Assembly: GCA_963971535.1 (NCBI GenBank)
Contig: OZ020590.1
Span: 149,495,680-149,559,679 of the forward strand
Length of the DNA: 64,000 bases
Reading direction: 5' to 3'
Source of the DNA: Notolepis coatsorum
Taxonomy: Eukaryota; Chordata; Actinopteri; Aulopiformes; Paralepididae
Shown here piece after piece: positions 22,561-32,414 of the stretch. How positions within the stretch are numbered: position 1 is the first letter of the stretch; every line of letters starts with the position of its first letter. The notes below the pieces were generated by a model that did not search any database, was not told where the DNA came from, and worked only from the letters and a program-made list of their open reading frames with translations. A program made the position numbers and the translations under genes.

Positions 22561-22679
22561 ATGTGTATTGTGAATTGTGTATTGTGAAAGCCAAGGTAGG
22601 TGATTCAATAACGTTACTAGTTCAACTGATCTTTACATTCGAATTTTTTTCAAATAGTCTACCAGTACAAATGTTTGGA

Positions 22680-22895
22680 TCAAAATGCTGATCGGTACTT
22701 TGGTAGTTCGTTCAGACGGGAGAGGAGAGGAGAGGAGAGGGGGTGTTTGCCTCCTTTCCTCAGACAATTCTTTGCAAACTTCTCCCTGATTTGTAATAGC
22801 TTTTGGCAATCTGAAGTATACTCTAAATGCTTTTCCCGGTCCGACCGATTAGTACAGCCAAAAACACAACAATAATTGACCCTTTTGAGCAACAA
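22680..22895 (-). pseudogene. Possible THAP-like domain fragment
   Basis: The 71-codon minus frame contains NYCCVFGCTNRSDREKHLEY, which resembles the CX2-4C opening of THAP domains in fish transposons. The rest (KLLQIREKFAKNCLRKGG) matches nothing I can name. The surrounding 22,560-23,010 is unit B specific sequence without defined ends. Weak evidence; it may be a transposase remnant. Confidence 0.4.
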
Positions 22896-23109
22896 TGACC
22901 AGGAACAGTTGCGAGTTCGGTTGCGTTGTAAACATTCAGTATCTCCAAAATGGCCGACTTCCGGTTTGATGACGTGCCGTGAAAACGCTTGCGTACTACA
23001 ACACAGTACATAAGCTACAGTCTAGACATGTGTATGGCTGGGAGCTTTATACAATTAACTTACACTAAACCAAAATCAAATCAAAACATTACTTAAAACA
23101 GAAATGGTA

Positions 23110-23325
23110 GGGGAGCTCCCGTAGCTCACCGCATATCTCGGCGCTATTTCTGCGTCGGGGAAAACCGTGCTCGTCACGGATCTGGGGGACACGAGTTCGA
23201 TTCCCGGACCCGCCGTCATTTCTCAGAATGTCTTCCCCTGCTCTACATCCCATTTCAACCTGTTTCTGTCGGTCATGCTTGACCAGAAAAGCGATAAACG
23301 CTAAAAAATTAAGTTTAAAAAAAAA
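23110..23325 (+). mobile_element. tRNA-derived SINE with 15-bp target duplication
   Basis: The head has CCCGTAGCTCACCGC (box A region) and GAGTTCGATTCCC (box B). The body ends AAAAGCGATAAACGC and an A-tail. Target duplications AAAACAGAAATGGTA lie at 23095-23109 and 23326-23340. Units A (8985) and C (45711) carry the empty site. Confidence 0.88.
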
Positions 23326-23499
23326 AAAACAGAAATGGTAAACTAGCGCCACCAGCTGAACAGAGCAGGAAATGCCACAGTGCATAGAGTTAGCAGGTAA
23401 ATTAATTTACATTGATAAACAAAATATGCATGGAGCCACATACCTGCAGAAGACACATAAAACAACACCGCTGGAGTCTTCTGGTCACTGCACATCTTG

Positions 23500-24036
23500 C
23501 AGTCAACCAACAAACTCGATTCTTGTACCGGATCTCCTCTCTGGTAAACAAGAATACCCTGAAGACTCTGGCAGGAGCACTCATTCAAGGGTACTACGAC
23601 TATGCGTGCACCTCATGGTACCAAAGCACCTCAAAGGCACTAAAAAACAAATTACAAACATCTCAAAACAAGCTAGTCAGACTACTGCTTGACCTGACTC
23701 CTAGAACCCACCTCACCCGGCCCACTTTGACAACCTAGGATGGCTTAGAGTAGACGACAGAGTACAGCAACTTGCAATGGGCCTGGTCTACAAGATACAC
23801 TACGCGACCAAGGTACCCATGTACCCAAAATACTTCCCAAAGGTCAGTGAATACCACGATCACAACACCAGAGGGAGCTCCACAAATCATGTTAAACCCA
23901 GATTCGGCTCAAACAAGGGACTAAACACGTTTCGCAATTATGCCACATCAATGTGGAATGCCCTACCCAAAGCTGTAAAGGAATGTGAATCACTACCCAC
24001 TTTCAAAAACACTCTCAAAGAACACCTACGGGAGAC
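23500..24036 (+). mobile_element. LINE C-terminal coding fragment
   Basis: The frame encodes NQQTRFLYRISSLVNKNTLK and a connecting region, then (after a shift near 23735) GLVYKIHYATKVP and NTRGSSTNHVKPRFGSNKG. It ends abruptly at GGGAGAC before the 3' UTR. Dead fragment of the (CAAT)n LINE. Confidence 0.75.
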
Positions 24037-24339
24037 GTTGCGCACCAGGCAGCCGTGCATGCGCTGTGACACCAATGGCGGAAATACACGGCTCGCTCTG
24101 TAATTACCACTCGTGGAGTAACAATGATTTAAACTGTTTATTAGCAACTCCGAGCTTCCAGACCACACTGTAAAGCTGTGTTAAACCCATATTGTACGCT
24201 GGGTATCTTTGAAATTCATATCTGATATATTTTTGACACACCCCCACGCCCGCGTTCACGCTTGGTTGGTATTTTCTAAAGTGGTCGCGTCCCATGAGCA
24301 AGTGACTGCGGTCACAAAAGCCCCAGGCTTGCAAACCGC

Positions 24340-24907
24340 AGTCACGTAAGGGGCTAAAGTACATGATACCTAAGCCGAGTGCATACAGTACAGATATCCT
24401 CATAAGTATTAATTCGTATCAATTAGATACTCTTTGGGCTTGTTTTTATCTATACTTATTATGAAAGATTGGAACTAATTATTTTCGCTAGCAAGATCTC
24501 ATTCGATTATTCATTCCATTAAGCAGGCACATTTAAAGAAATATAATCTGATTGATTGGGGTAATGAGGGACTTAAAATTAGCCTATAGATATGCATTTA
24601 ACTTGTCGGCGAGGCTATTGAGCCGTACTGTATTGTACCCATTCTGCAATGTGTTATAAAGTTTTCAATCAATCAATCAATCAATCAATGCCGTTAGAAA
24701 ATCAGGATTTCTGCGATCGACATCTGCTGCCTTTTCAGGTGAAGCGGCCGCGCGCAATTATCCTGAGTATCAAGTCTGGTTCGAATGAACGAGACTGAAT
24801 CAGCGTTCGAGGAACAGGGAAAGCCTGGATTTATTCATCGGGTTAATTGAATCTGGCTAATGGGACTTTTGATCGACTTAGTTGAACCAGGTACGGGGAA
24901 TAGGGCC
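24340..24907. mobile_element. Right part of a Harbinger-like element inserted in an L2
   Basis: Sequence matches the right half of the A/B Harbinger-like element, including an internal LINE tail with (CAAT)n at 24660-24690 and the terminus GGTACGGGGAATAGGGCC. The left terminus was not found. It abuts the L2 reading TACCCCCAAGGTTCTGTCC. The same junction occurs at 63142. Confidence 0.65.
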
Positions 24908-26632
24908 CAGTACCCCCAAGGTTCTGTCCTCGGCCCCACCCTCTTCACTCTATATATGCTCCCCCTGGTCGTGTCATCAGCCGGCATGGGATATCCTTCC
25001 ACTGCTACGCTGATGACACCCAACTCTACCTCAGGACTGCCCCACTTCCCTCTGCCCCCCTACCATCACCACCATCATCACCTTCATCCACACTGACCAC
25101 CTGCCTTGAGGAGATAAAGGCGTGGATGAGTCACAATTTCATACAACTAAACAGCGCCAAAACAGAAGACATTTTAATCGGCACCCCACACCAAATCAAA
25201 TCATCCCCAATAACCAGCATCACCTTTTCCAGCCAGAACCTCCCCCTCTCACCTGTAATAACTAACCTGGGCATAAAAATGGACCCCCACCTGACCTTTG
25301 ACTCCCACATTAAGCACCTGTGCAAAACCTCATTCTTCCACCATAGAAACATAGCAAGACTCCGTCCCACACTCACCCTGCCAGATGTGGAAAAGCTTGT
25401 TCACGCCTTTGTCTCCTCAAGACTTGACTACTGCAACGCACTGCTCATCGGGATCCAAGAGCATCCAGAAGCTCCAACACATTGTGGGAGAAAATTATCT
25501 TTATCTATGTATTTTATTGTTATATCATTCAGACATCAAGATACCTTCATAATGTTTTGACTCGTCTTTCCGATATGAACTAATGTGATCTGATGCAAGC
25601 CACATAAGCAAGACAAGTACAAAGGTTCGCTTACACAAACAAACAATGTTTGCACTAGCTCACCAACCCCCGTTCCTGTGGACTCCTGTACCCCCCCCCC
25701 CCTGTCTCCCCGTTATGTAACATCACCCCACTGCTTGAACGGAATACAACTTGTTTAACGTGCAGGTGTCTGATTGGATGTTAAACACTATCATCTAGTG
25801 ATTGGATAATATACTGTCATGCTATCGTTTGCCCCTTTCCCTTATATAAGCAGCATTGAAATGTATCATAATTGTCCAACTCCTGACAGAGTATTATACA
25901 TACTCTGCTTGTGACTTGTGAACCATATATTCTGCAGAATATAATAATAAATATCTTTGACTGTGAAACGACTCTCTATCCTGAAAAGCCAACTTTGTTC
26001 ATGTGCATCACCAAGAGTTTAAGACGATCTTTTATTTCCATCACAACATCCAGAACTGTGCTGCTAGGATCCTGATGAGAGTGCGGAAATATGATCACAT
26101 CACACCCATACTCCATTCCATACACTGGCTCCCTGTCTCCTCCAGGCTTGAATACAATTGGGTCTCCCTCCTCACCCATCAGTGCATCCACAGCAACGCC
26201 CCCTCCTATCTAAAAGAGCTCATCGCTCCCCCGACCTCCACCCGCTCCCTCCGCTTTGGACACTCAAACACACTCCAACCCAAACACAGGACACACCTCT
26301 GCACCATGGGTGACCGGGCCTTCTGCTCAGCTGCTCCTCGGCTGTGGAATGCCCTCCCCGACCATCTGAGAGCACCACAGTCCGTTGAGGGGCCTAAAAA
26401 CATTTCTTTTTAACAAGGCATTTGCCTGAATTATTCTTTTACTTTTATTTTTACTTCTATTCGTTTTTATTATTATTATTTATTTTTATTTTTATGTTCT
26501 TCCATTTCATTGGTTGTTTTATTAATTTTAATTGTTTTTATTCATTTAACTTTTTATCTTTATCTCCTGTAGCACTTCGAAATTTTCACAAATATAAAGT
26601 GCGGTACAAATTTAATTTATTATTATTATTAC
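24908..26632 (+). mobile_element. L2-like LINE, 3' half, with solo LTR inserted
   Basis: Broken frames encode RT motif region PQGSVLGPTLFTLYMLPL, then EEIKAWMSHNFIQLNSAKTE, FVSSRLDYCNALLIGI and, after the solo LTR, NCAARILMRVRKYDHITPIL and SAAPRLWNALPDHLR. The 3' end carries TATAAAGTGCGGTACAAAT and ATT repeats. Frameshifts near 25000 and 26150 and an inserted LTR make it non-functional. A paralogous copy without the LTR starts at 63143. Confidence 0.82.
25483..26045 (+). mobile_element. Solo LTR with ACAT target duplication in the L2
   Basis: 563 bp starting TGTGGGAGAAAATT and ending TTTCCATCACA, flanked by ACAT at 25479-25482 and 26046-26049. The second L2 copy reads straight through (CCAACACATCCAGAAC near 63715). 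TATATAAG at 25843-25850 and AATAAA at 25946-25951 give plus orientation. Gypsy or endogenous retrovirus origin cannot be decided. Confidence 0.85.
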
Positions 26633-27544
26633 CTGCTAACGGGTAGGACCCTTTAGCTGGTTGACGCGGCTGTTGCGGAGCCCGAGCTCACAAGCTCAAA
26701 TATCTCAGTTACACAAGTAATGAAACTAGTTTGCTACAATTTAGTAATTTTTGCTAGTTCAAAAACATCCACAGCAACTGTGACAATTTACTTAAAAAAA
26801 GAACGTAAAACTTAAATGAATTGCCCAGGCTTTTATTAGCTTAAATCTCTGAACTCACCCGCCTTTATTTGGGACAGGCTTCTATTTAGGACTCTGCTTT
26901 CTTTTTACGGTATTCATCACCTGCTATCACAAGTTAGCCAATGTTAATCTCCCATAGCAACTGATCACACTGGTGACTGGTCCCATTAATTTGTATATAT
27001 TTGAAAGCTTTGTTTATTATGATACTACTAACTTGACATCTCCTTTCAATAAACAGAGGGCTACGCCCCCTCAACATACTGAGACCTGTGTTATAACAGT
27101 TATAACAAATCAAATGAATCAACATCATTGTACTGGTTCTTTAACATGTAATTTCTTCACACACACATCAAACACCTTTTTCATCAAACAACATTTGCAG
27201 CCAGTGAACTTACCCTCCTTAATCAACCCTCTGTCACAGTTGTTGGTCTCGTTTACTCTTAAGAGTTGTTTAGTCTTGTTTCTTGGAGGACTGTTTGACG
27301 ACGATCTATACTGCTTCTCTCTTTTGTGTGAGAAAAGTGTGAGAAAACGCTTTTGTAGTTGAAGTGTGATTTCCTCAAATCAACATATATTGCATCAGCA
27401 GTCCTTTCACAATAAAATACTAAAAATATCGGGGTGCTCCAGTAGCACACCATAAAGTGTAAGTAAAGTGTTTAAGATCCGATAACGGAACCGAATTCAC
27501 AAGTAGATATTTTAAGACACTGTTAGTGAAAAACAGGATAAGAC
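26633..27544. other. Interval with no recognised gene
   Basis: Unique-looking AT-rich sequence. Short frames (129 aa at 26973, 64 aa at 27259) show no domain. GGGGTGCTCCAGTAGCA at 27430 recurs inside the MITE at 9089. Confidence 0.5.
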
Positions 27545-27782
27545 ATGAAACATCATGATCAGCCCCATATTCACCCCACCAGAACGGTATATTATGTTAG
27601 TTGAGAGTCAGCTACCAAAGCGACTATGGAACTACGCAGTTCAAACGGCAGGTGTGGTAAGCAACAGGTGTTTTAATAGGCGTACAGAACAAACCCTGTA
27701 CCAAGTGCTAACAGGTAAAGAACCTAACTTATCCAAAATGCAGACATTTGGATCTGTATGCTATACGTACAAACAGAACAAG

Positions 27783-29131
27783 TGTAACTGAGGGGTACAA
27801 TTCCCTGACTGTATTAATAAGTATGGTATCATTAAACCACTACCGCTTTATGTACTTTAATTACTGGCCATACAGTACATGATATATAAATATGATGAAC
27901 ACTTCCCACAATGAATCGGTTCCACACCAAGGTGTAATTAAGTATTTATTGCAGCAAAAGGTACATAATATACTTCTCTGGTCACTTTGGATGCGCTTAT
28001 AAGGCAAGGAATGTGCGTAGGCAAATCAATAATGAATGTCCATTCTCTGGTTACGCAGGAGGTAATTATACAACCTGAATCTTAGGGAATTATATCTATG
28101 GTACACTAGTAATATATAGCGGGAGATACTGGAAGGGTCCCCCCGGTTGTAAGCCAGCAGGGGTAGAGGATCTGTCGGTAGTAGAGAGTCTGGTCAACGA
28201 TGACTAAGGAGACTCCAAGTACAGGAGACGGTGCAATAGCCTCTTGATCCACAGACGAATACAGCTGTTCTCCGTAGACTGTAGCTCCACAGTGAAGAAA
28301 GCTAGCCGGCCTCAGGCTCTCTGAGGCGCAGGCTCGACGTGGCTCCCCACAGGGTAAATCCCACACGTGTAGGCGTCGGCGATTCTCCGCTCCATAAATC
28401 ACAGGACCAAAACAAATATAATCCAGCCGCAAAGGGCTATGTAGTCGTCGGGTAGATTAATCCAGTGTACATGTCCACACGGTTCTCGTCTAGGTCTCCT
28501 CGGGTGAAAGCGCCATGAAAGCAGCCCAGCCTGGATAAGCACTCTAGCTGGTACGAGGAAGCGTTGGTGATGCTGGTCACTGTAGAACTTTAGCCGCACG
28601 ATACACTATACTCAAATAGACTATTACTGACTTAATAGAAATATGTCGCACTCGACGGTATAGCGCCAAACTCTGACAATTCAGTTATTAATTCGCACGC
28701 GGTCTCAATGCTCTATTTGGGGCCAAACAGGCCATACTTCACCGCACGTTGTATCGTGGGTGAGGCTTCAACTTATTGGGTAACTCTTGACTTCTGACTA
28801 AGTGCTTCTGTATTCACCTGCGCTATATTTATATGCACGGCGAACAAACTAGTGCCAACCTCATTTCTGTCTCCGTATTCCTGGGCAAGGCCGGGCATGT
28901 ACAGACATGTCTTGACGGTGACTTTGAACCTGACTCTGGAGGCATGGCCCTGGCGCCTGTGGACCGCTGTCCAATAGGAGAATGAAATATTATGGTCTGG
29001 ACTAGGCTAAAGGGACATTCCGTGTATATGTACAAGGAATATACAAGGGATATCAAACGATATACAAATACTATGCAATATATATCAATCAATAAATATA
29101 TATATTCGGTTTAATCTGATCCTTTGTAACA
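27783..29131 (-). repeat. 3' LTR of the BEL/Pao element
   Basis: 1,349 bp. It is the downstream LTR because the element runs on minus. TG...CA ends read on either strand. Short frames inside (108, 66 and 87 codons) are duplicated exactly in the other LTR and have no known domain. Confidence 0.96.
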
Positions 29132-29143
29132 GCCGCCTCCTAA
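29132..29143 (-). other. Polypurine-tract candidate of the BEL/Pao element
   Basis: On minus, TTAGGAGGCGGC abuts the 3' LTR, the place where plus-strand DNA synthesis primes in LTR elements. Confidence 0.55.
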
Positions 29144-29225
29144 TTAGTCCCACCTAATTAGCTAAGCAGAGACAGATTAACCGCACTGTCCACTACTCAA
29201 TGTCTGTTGTGAGGGGTCGGGCAGT

Positions 29226-32200
29226 TCACAAAGTCAGGGGGTCATGGTCGTCATCGATAGTATCGGGGAGCCTTGGCAGTTCTATTAGCCTCGCCACGGG
29301 TCGGGTGTAGATCCGTCCTTGGACGAGCACTTCGGCTGCTTGGACCTTTCCGTCGGCACCGGTGATCACTTTGCTTACGCGGCCAACCGGCCACATAGCT
29401 CGGGGTAGTGACTGGTCGATAATCATGACGACTGTTCCTTCTGTCAAATTGTCTCTCTCTTTCACCCATTTCTGGCGGGTCTGTAGAGACGGTAGATAGT
29501 GGAGTAGGAAGCTGTTCCAAAACTTGTCAGCCAATACTTGACTGTACCTCCACATTCTTCGGCCGTTCGCTTCTTCAGGCCTGTACATTGTCTGGGGTAG
29601 CGCGGGGTCCAGCCGCCCCATCAAGAGTGTGTTGGGGGTGACTGGGTCGACATCTGCTACATCACTTGAGACGTAACCGAGGGGCTTTGAGTTCAATACT
29701 CCCTCGATCTCCGTGAGGACTGTCATTAGGACTTCTTCCGCCACGGTCTGGGCCCCAAGCACGGCGTACAGGGCTGTCTTTATTGAACGTACTTCTCGTT
29801 CCCAAGTTCCACCGAAGTGAGGTGCGTTCGGGGGATTAAACTGGAAGTCAATCTGGGATGGAGCGAGGTGGGTCTTAAGTTCTGGGCCCATAGCTTGGAA
29901 GCTCTCTCTCAGCTCTCTTTCTCCGCCTTTGAAGTTTGTCCCGTGATCAGACAATAATATAGACGGTTTGCCTTTCCGCGATGTGAATCTTCGGAAGGCC
30001 ATAAGGAATGAGTCTGTGCTCATGGTTGGAAGGAGTTCTATATGCATCGCTCGGGTGGTCATGCATTTGAATACAATACCCCACCGCTTCTCGGTTCCTC
30101 TTCCTTTCTTTATATACAGCGGGCCGAAACAGTCCATACCGGTGGAGTGAAAAGGCTTGTCGCCGAGTCGGAGGCGACAGGGAGGTAGGTCAGCCATCCG
30201 GGGTATACTGGGCTGCGCTCGCCACTTACGACAGTCTAGACAGGTTCGCTGGAAGCGCCGCACTGCTTCTCTCCCTTGCAGTATCCAATAACGACGTCTG
30301 ATCTCCGCGAAGACTCTCTCTGCCCCGGCGTGATGCACATCCTCGTCGTATTTCTTTATGATCAGCTCTGTGACCTTGTGTCGGCTGTTTAAGACTATCG
30401 GGTACTTGACGTCATCCGGTAAGTCTGGAGCTCTCCGCAGACGACCACCCACTCTGATGAGACCATGGGCGTCGCTCTCGGGGGCTAGGTGGAGCAGTCT
30501 GCTGTCTGATGGGACGGGCTTTGCTCCCTGTAGACAGTCTAGCTCATCGGGGAACGAGTCTCTCTGGGCTCGTTGTAGTAGAAGAAGTTCTGCTTCTTCG
30601 TAGTCAGCTGCTGTAATGTCAGTAGTGAGCTGAACCTCTGGGTGGTGCCACAGGAATGTCTTTAGCTGCGCACTCTCTAGGGTGAGGCAATCGTCTATGT
30701 CGGGGTCTGTGGAGACGAGTGTGTTCAATCCACAGAACATAGATTTCTTGTTTTCGGCCTCCTCTTTACTCGCTTCCCGTGGGGTGGGTGTAGGCCACTC
30801 TTCTTCCGGGAGCTTGAGGAACTCTGGCCCGTCACTGTATAGGTTGTGACGGGTGAGGTCATCCAGGGACATTCCCCGGGTGATGACGTCAGCTGGGTTG
30901 TGTTTTGTGTCCACATACCTCCAGCTTGCTACTTCTGTTAAATCTTGAATCTCTGTGACTCTGACTCCCACGAAGACCTTGTATCTGCACGAATCAGACC
31001 GGATCCATGTGAGTACTGTCGTGGAGTCTGACCACAAGATTGTTCTTTGCACCGGAATGGTGAGTTCACGTTGGATTAACGTGGCGAGTTGCGCTCCTGC
31101 TAGGGCTGCGCAGAGCTCTAGACGCGGGATAGATTGTTGCTTTCGTGGGGCTATTCTTGAGCGAGCCAGGATGAAAGCAGTATGTATTTCTCCTCCCTCC
31201 TCTCGGGCACGCAAGTAGGCCACCGAACCGTAGGCTACTTCGGAGGCGTCGCTGAAGACGTGCAGGTCCATCTGGCACGTCTCCGGCCTCACTGTGGGTG
31301 GGAAGTAGCTGCGGCGTATGTTGACACCTGGGAGTGAGCTGAGTTCCGTCTCCCACTCTCTCCATGTGGATGCAAGGTGTTCGGGTATGGGGTCGTCCCA
31401 GCCCTGGTCCTGGTCCCATAACGCTCTTACAATCATCTTTGCCCTGGTGGTGTAAGGTAGAATACATCCCAACGGGTCATATTGTCTGGCGAGTGTTCTG
31501 TATACACTCCGTCTGGTGGTCGGTAGTGCAGTCGACCTTCCCTGCTCCTTGGTCAGGGGTGTGTGTTTATAATGGAGCGAGTCTGTTTTGAAGCGCCAGA
31601 CTAGTCCTAATGTCATTTCTTGGGCTTCTCCTGGGATGGTCGCCATCCAGGTCTTGCTGCTTGATGCCTTGTCCTCGGGGGAGAGGCTGCGCAATACTTG
31701 CGGGTCGCTGCTGGCCCACTGCCTGAGATCAAAGCCGCCTTTGATCAGGGAGGCGCGGAGCTTGAGTAGAAGGGCCTCGGCTTCTTCTGGCGTCGAGACG
31801 CTTTGCAGACAGTTGTCCACGTAGAAACTATTTCCTACACTTTGTCGGACCTCTTCATCAGCTGCTGGGTCTTCTGCGACGTGTTTTTGCAGTGCAAACG
31901 TAGCACAGCATGGGCTGCATGTGGTTCCGAAAGGGAGGACTTCCCATTGATAGATGGCTGGTTGCTCATCCCCGATCCTCTCTCTCCATAGGAACCGCAG
32001 CAGGGGCTTGTCCTCCTCCACTAGTCTCACCTGCAGGAACATCCCTTTGATGTCGCCGCTGATGGCCACCTTGTCCTGGCGGAAACGTAGTAACACGCCT
32101 AGTAGAGAGGGGCCGAGTGTTGGGCCGGGCAAGAGCTCTTTATTCAGATTTTGTGATCCGATCTGGTAGCTGCAGTTGAACACAATACGATCCTTGCCGT

Positions 32201-32408
32201 TGTGGTGGACTTTGTGGTGCGGCACGTACCATGATTCGGTCGTCTGATCGGCCTCTTTAATGTCAATTTTCTTTATGTGTCCCGCTGTGATTAGCTTGTT
32301 AATCTCAGCGCGGTACACCGTCTCTTGAGCGGGGTCTCTGGCTAGGCGCCGCTCTGTGTTCAATAGATACCGCTCCGTCGCTTCTTTTGGGGCGTGGAAG
32401 GTAGGCAT
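29226..32408 (-). CDS. pol: BEL/Pao pol: reverse transcriptase, RNase H, integrase
   Basis: The 1,060-codon frame carries, in order: RT (FNCSYQIGSQNLNKELLPGP, KGMFLQV, and the catalytic box FYVDN near residue 195), RNase H (FSDASEVAYG near 388), an HHCC zinc module (HHAG near 690 to CLDC near 724), the integrase core (D in GMDCFGP near 757, D in LLSDHGTNF near 820, E in GGTWEREV near 868), and a C-terminal region typical of BEL/Pao (KFWNSFLLHYLPSLQTRQKW). The second Asp of the RT box is Asn; I recall such boxes in fish Pao copies but cannot confirm it here. The frame is continuous with the upstream gag-protease frame apart from one TGA at 32415-32417, so residues before the first Met are probably part of the native protein. 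Confidence 0.93.
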   Translation of the reverse strand: MPTFHAPKEATERYLLNTERRLARDPAQETVYRAEINKLITAGHIKKIDIKEADQTTESWYVPHHKVHHNGKDRIVFNCSYQIGSQNLNKELLPGPTLGPSLLGVLLRFRQDKVAISGDIKGMFLQVRLVEEDKPLLRFLWRERIGDEQPAIYQWEVLPFGTTCSPCCATFALQKHVAEDPAADEEVRQSVGNSFYVDNCLQSVSTPEEAEALLLKLRASLIKGGFDLRQWASSDPQVLRSLSPEDKASSSKTWMATIPGEAQEMTLGLVWRFKTDSLHYKHTPLTKEQGRSTALPTTRRSVYRTLARQYDPLGCILPYTTRAKMIVRALWDQDQGWDDPIPEHLASTWREWETELSSLPGVNIRRSYFPPTVRPETCQMDLHVFSDASEVAYGSVAYLRAREEGGEIHTAFILARSRIAPRKQQSIPRLELCAALAGAQLATLIQRELTIPVQRTILWSDSTTVLTWIRSDSCRYKVFVGVRVTEIQDLTEVASWRYVDTKHNPADVITRGMSLDDLTRHNLYSDGPEFLKLPEEEWPTPTPREASKEEAENKKSMFCGLNTLVSTDPDIDDCLTLESAQLKTFLWHHPEVQLTTDITAADYEEAELLLLQRAQRDSFPDELDCLQGAKPVPSDSRLLHLAPESDAHGLIRVGGRLRRAPDLPDDVKYPIVLNSRHKVTELIIKKYDEDVHHAGAERVFAEIRRRYWILQGREAVRRFQRTCLDCRKWRAQPSIPRMADLPPCRLRLGDKPFHSTGMDCFGPLYIKKGRGTEKRWGIVFKCMTTRAMHIELLPTMSTDSFLMAFRRFTSRKGKPSILLSDHGTNFKGGERELRESFQAMGPELKTHLAPSQIDFQFNPPNAPHFGGTWEREVRSIKTALYAVLGAQTVAEEVLMTVLTEIEGVLNSKPLGYVSSDVADVDPVTPNTLLMGRLDPALPQTMYRPEEANGRRMWRYSQVLADKFWNSFLLHYLPSLQTRQKWVKERDNLTEGTVVMIIDQSLPRAMWPVGRVSKVITGADGKVQAAEVLVQGRIYTRPVARLIELPRLPDTIDDDHDPLTL

Positions 32409-32414
32409 ACCCTC

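Noticed and set aside
28106..29092. Three ORFs (108, 66, 87 codons) inside the BEL/Pao LTRs
   Set aside because: Repeated exactly in both LTRs, no recognisable domain, and LTRs of this family are not known to me to encode proteins.
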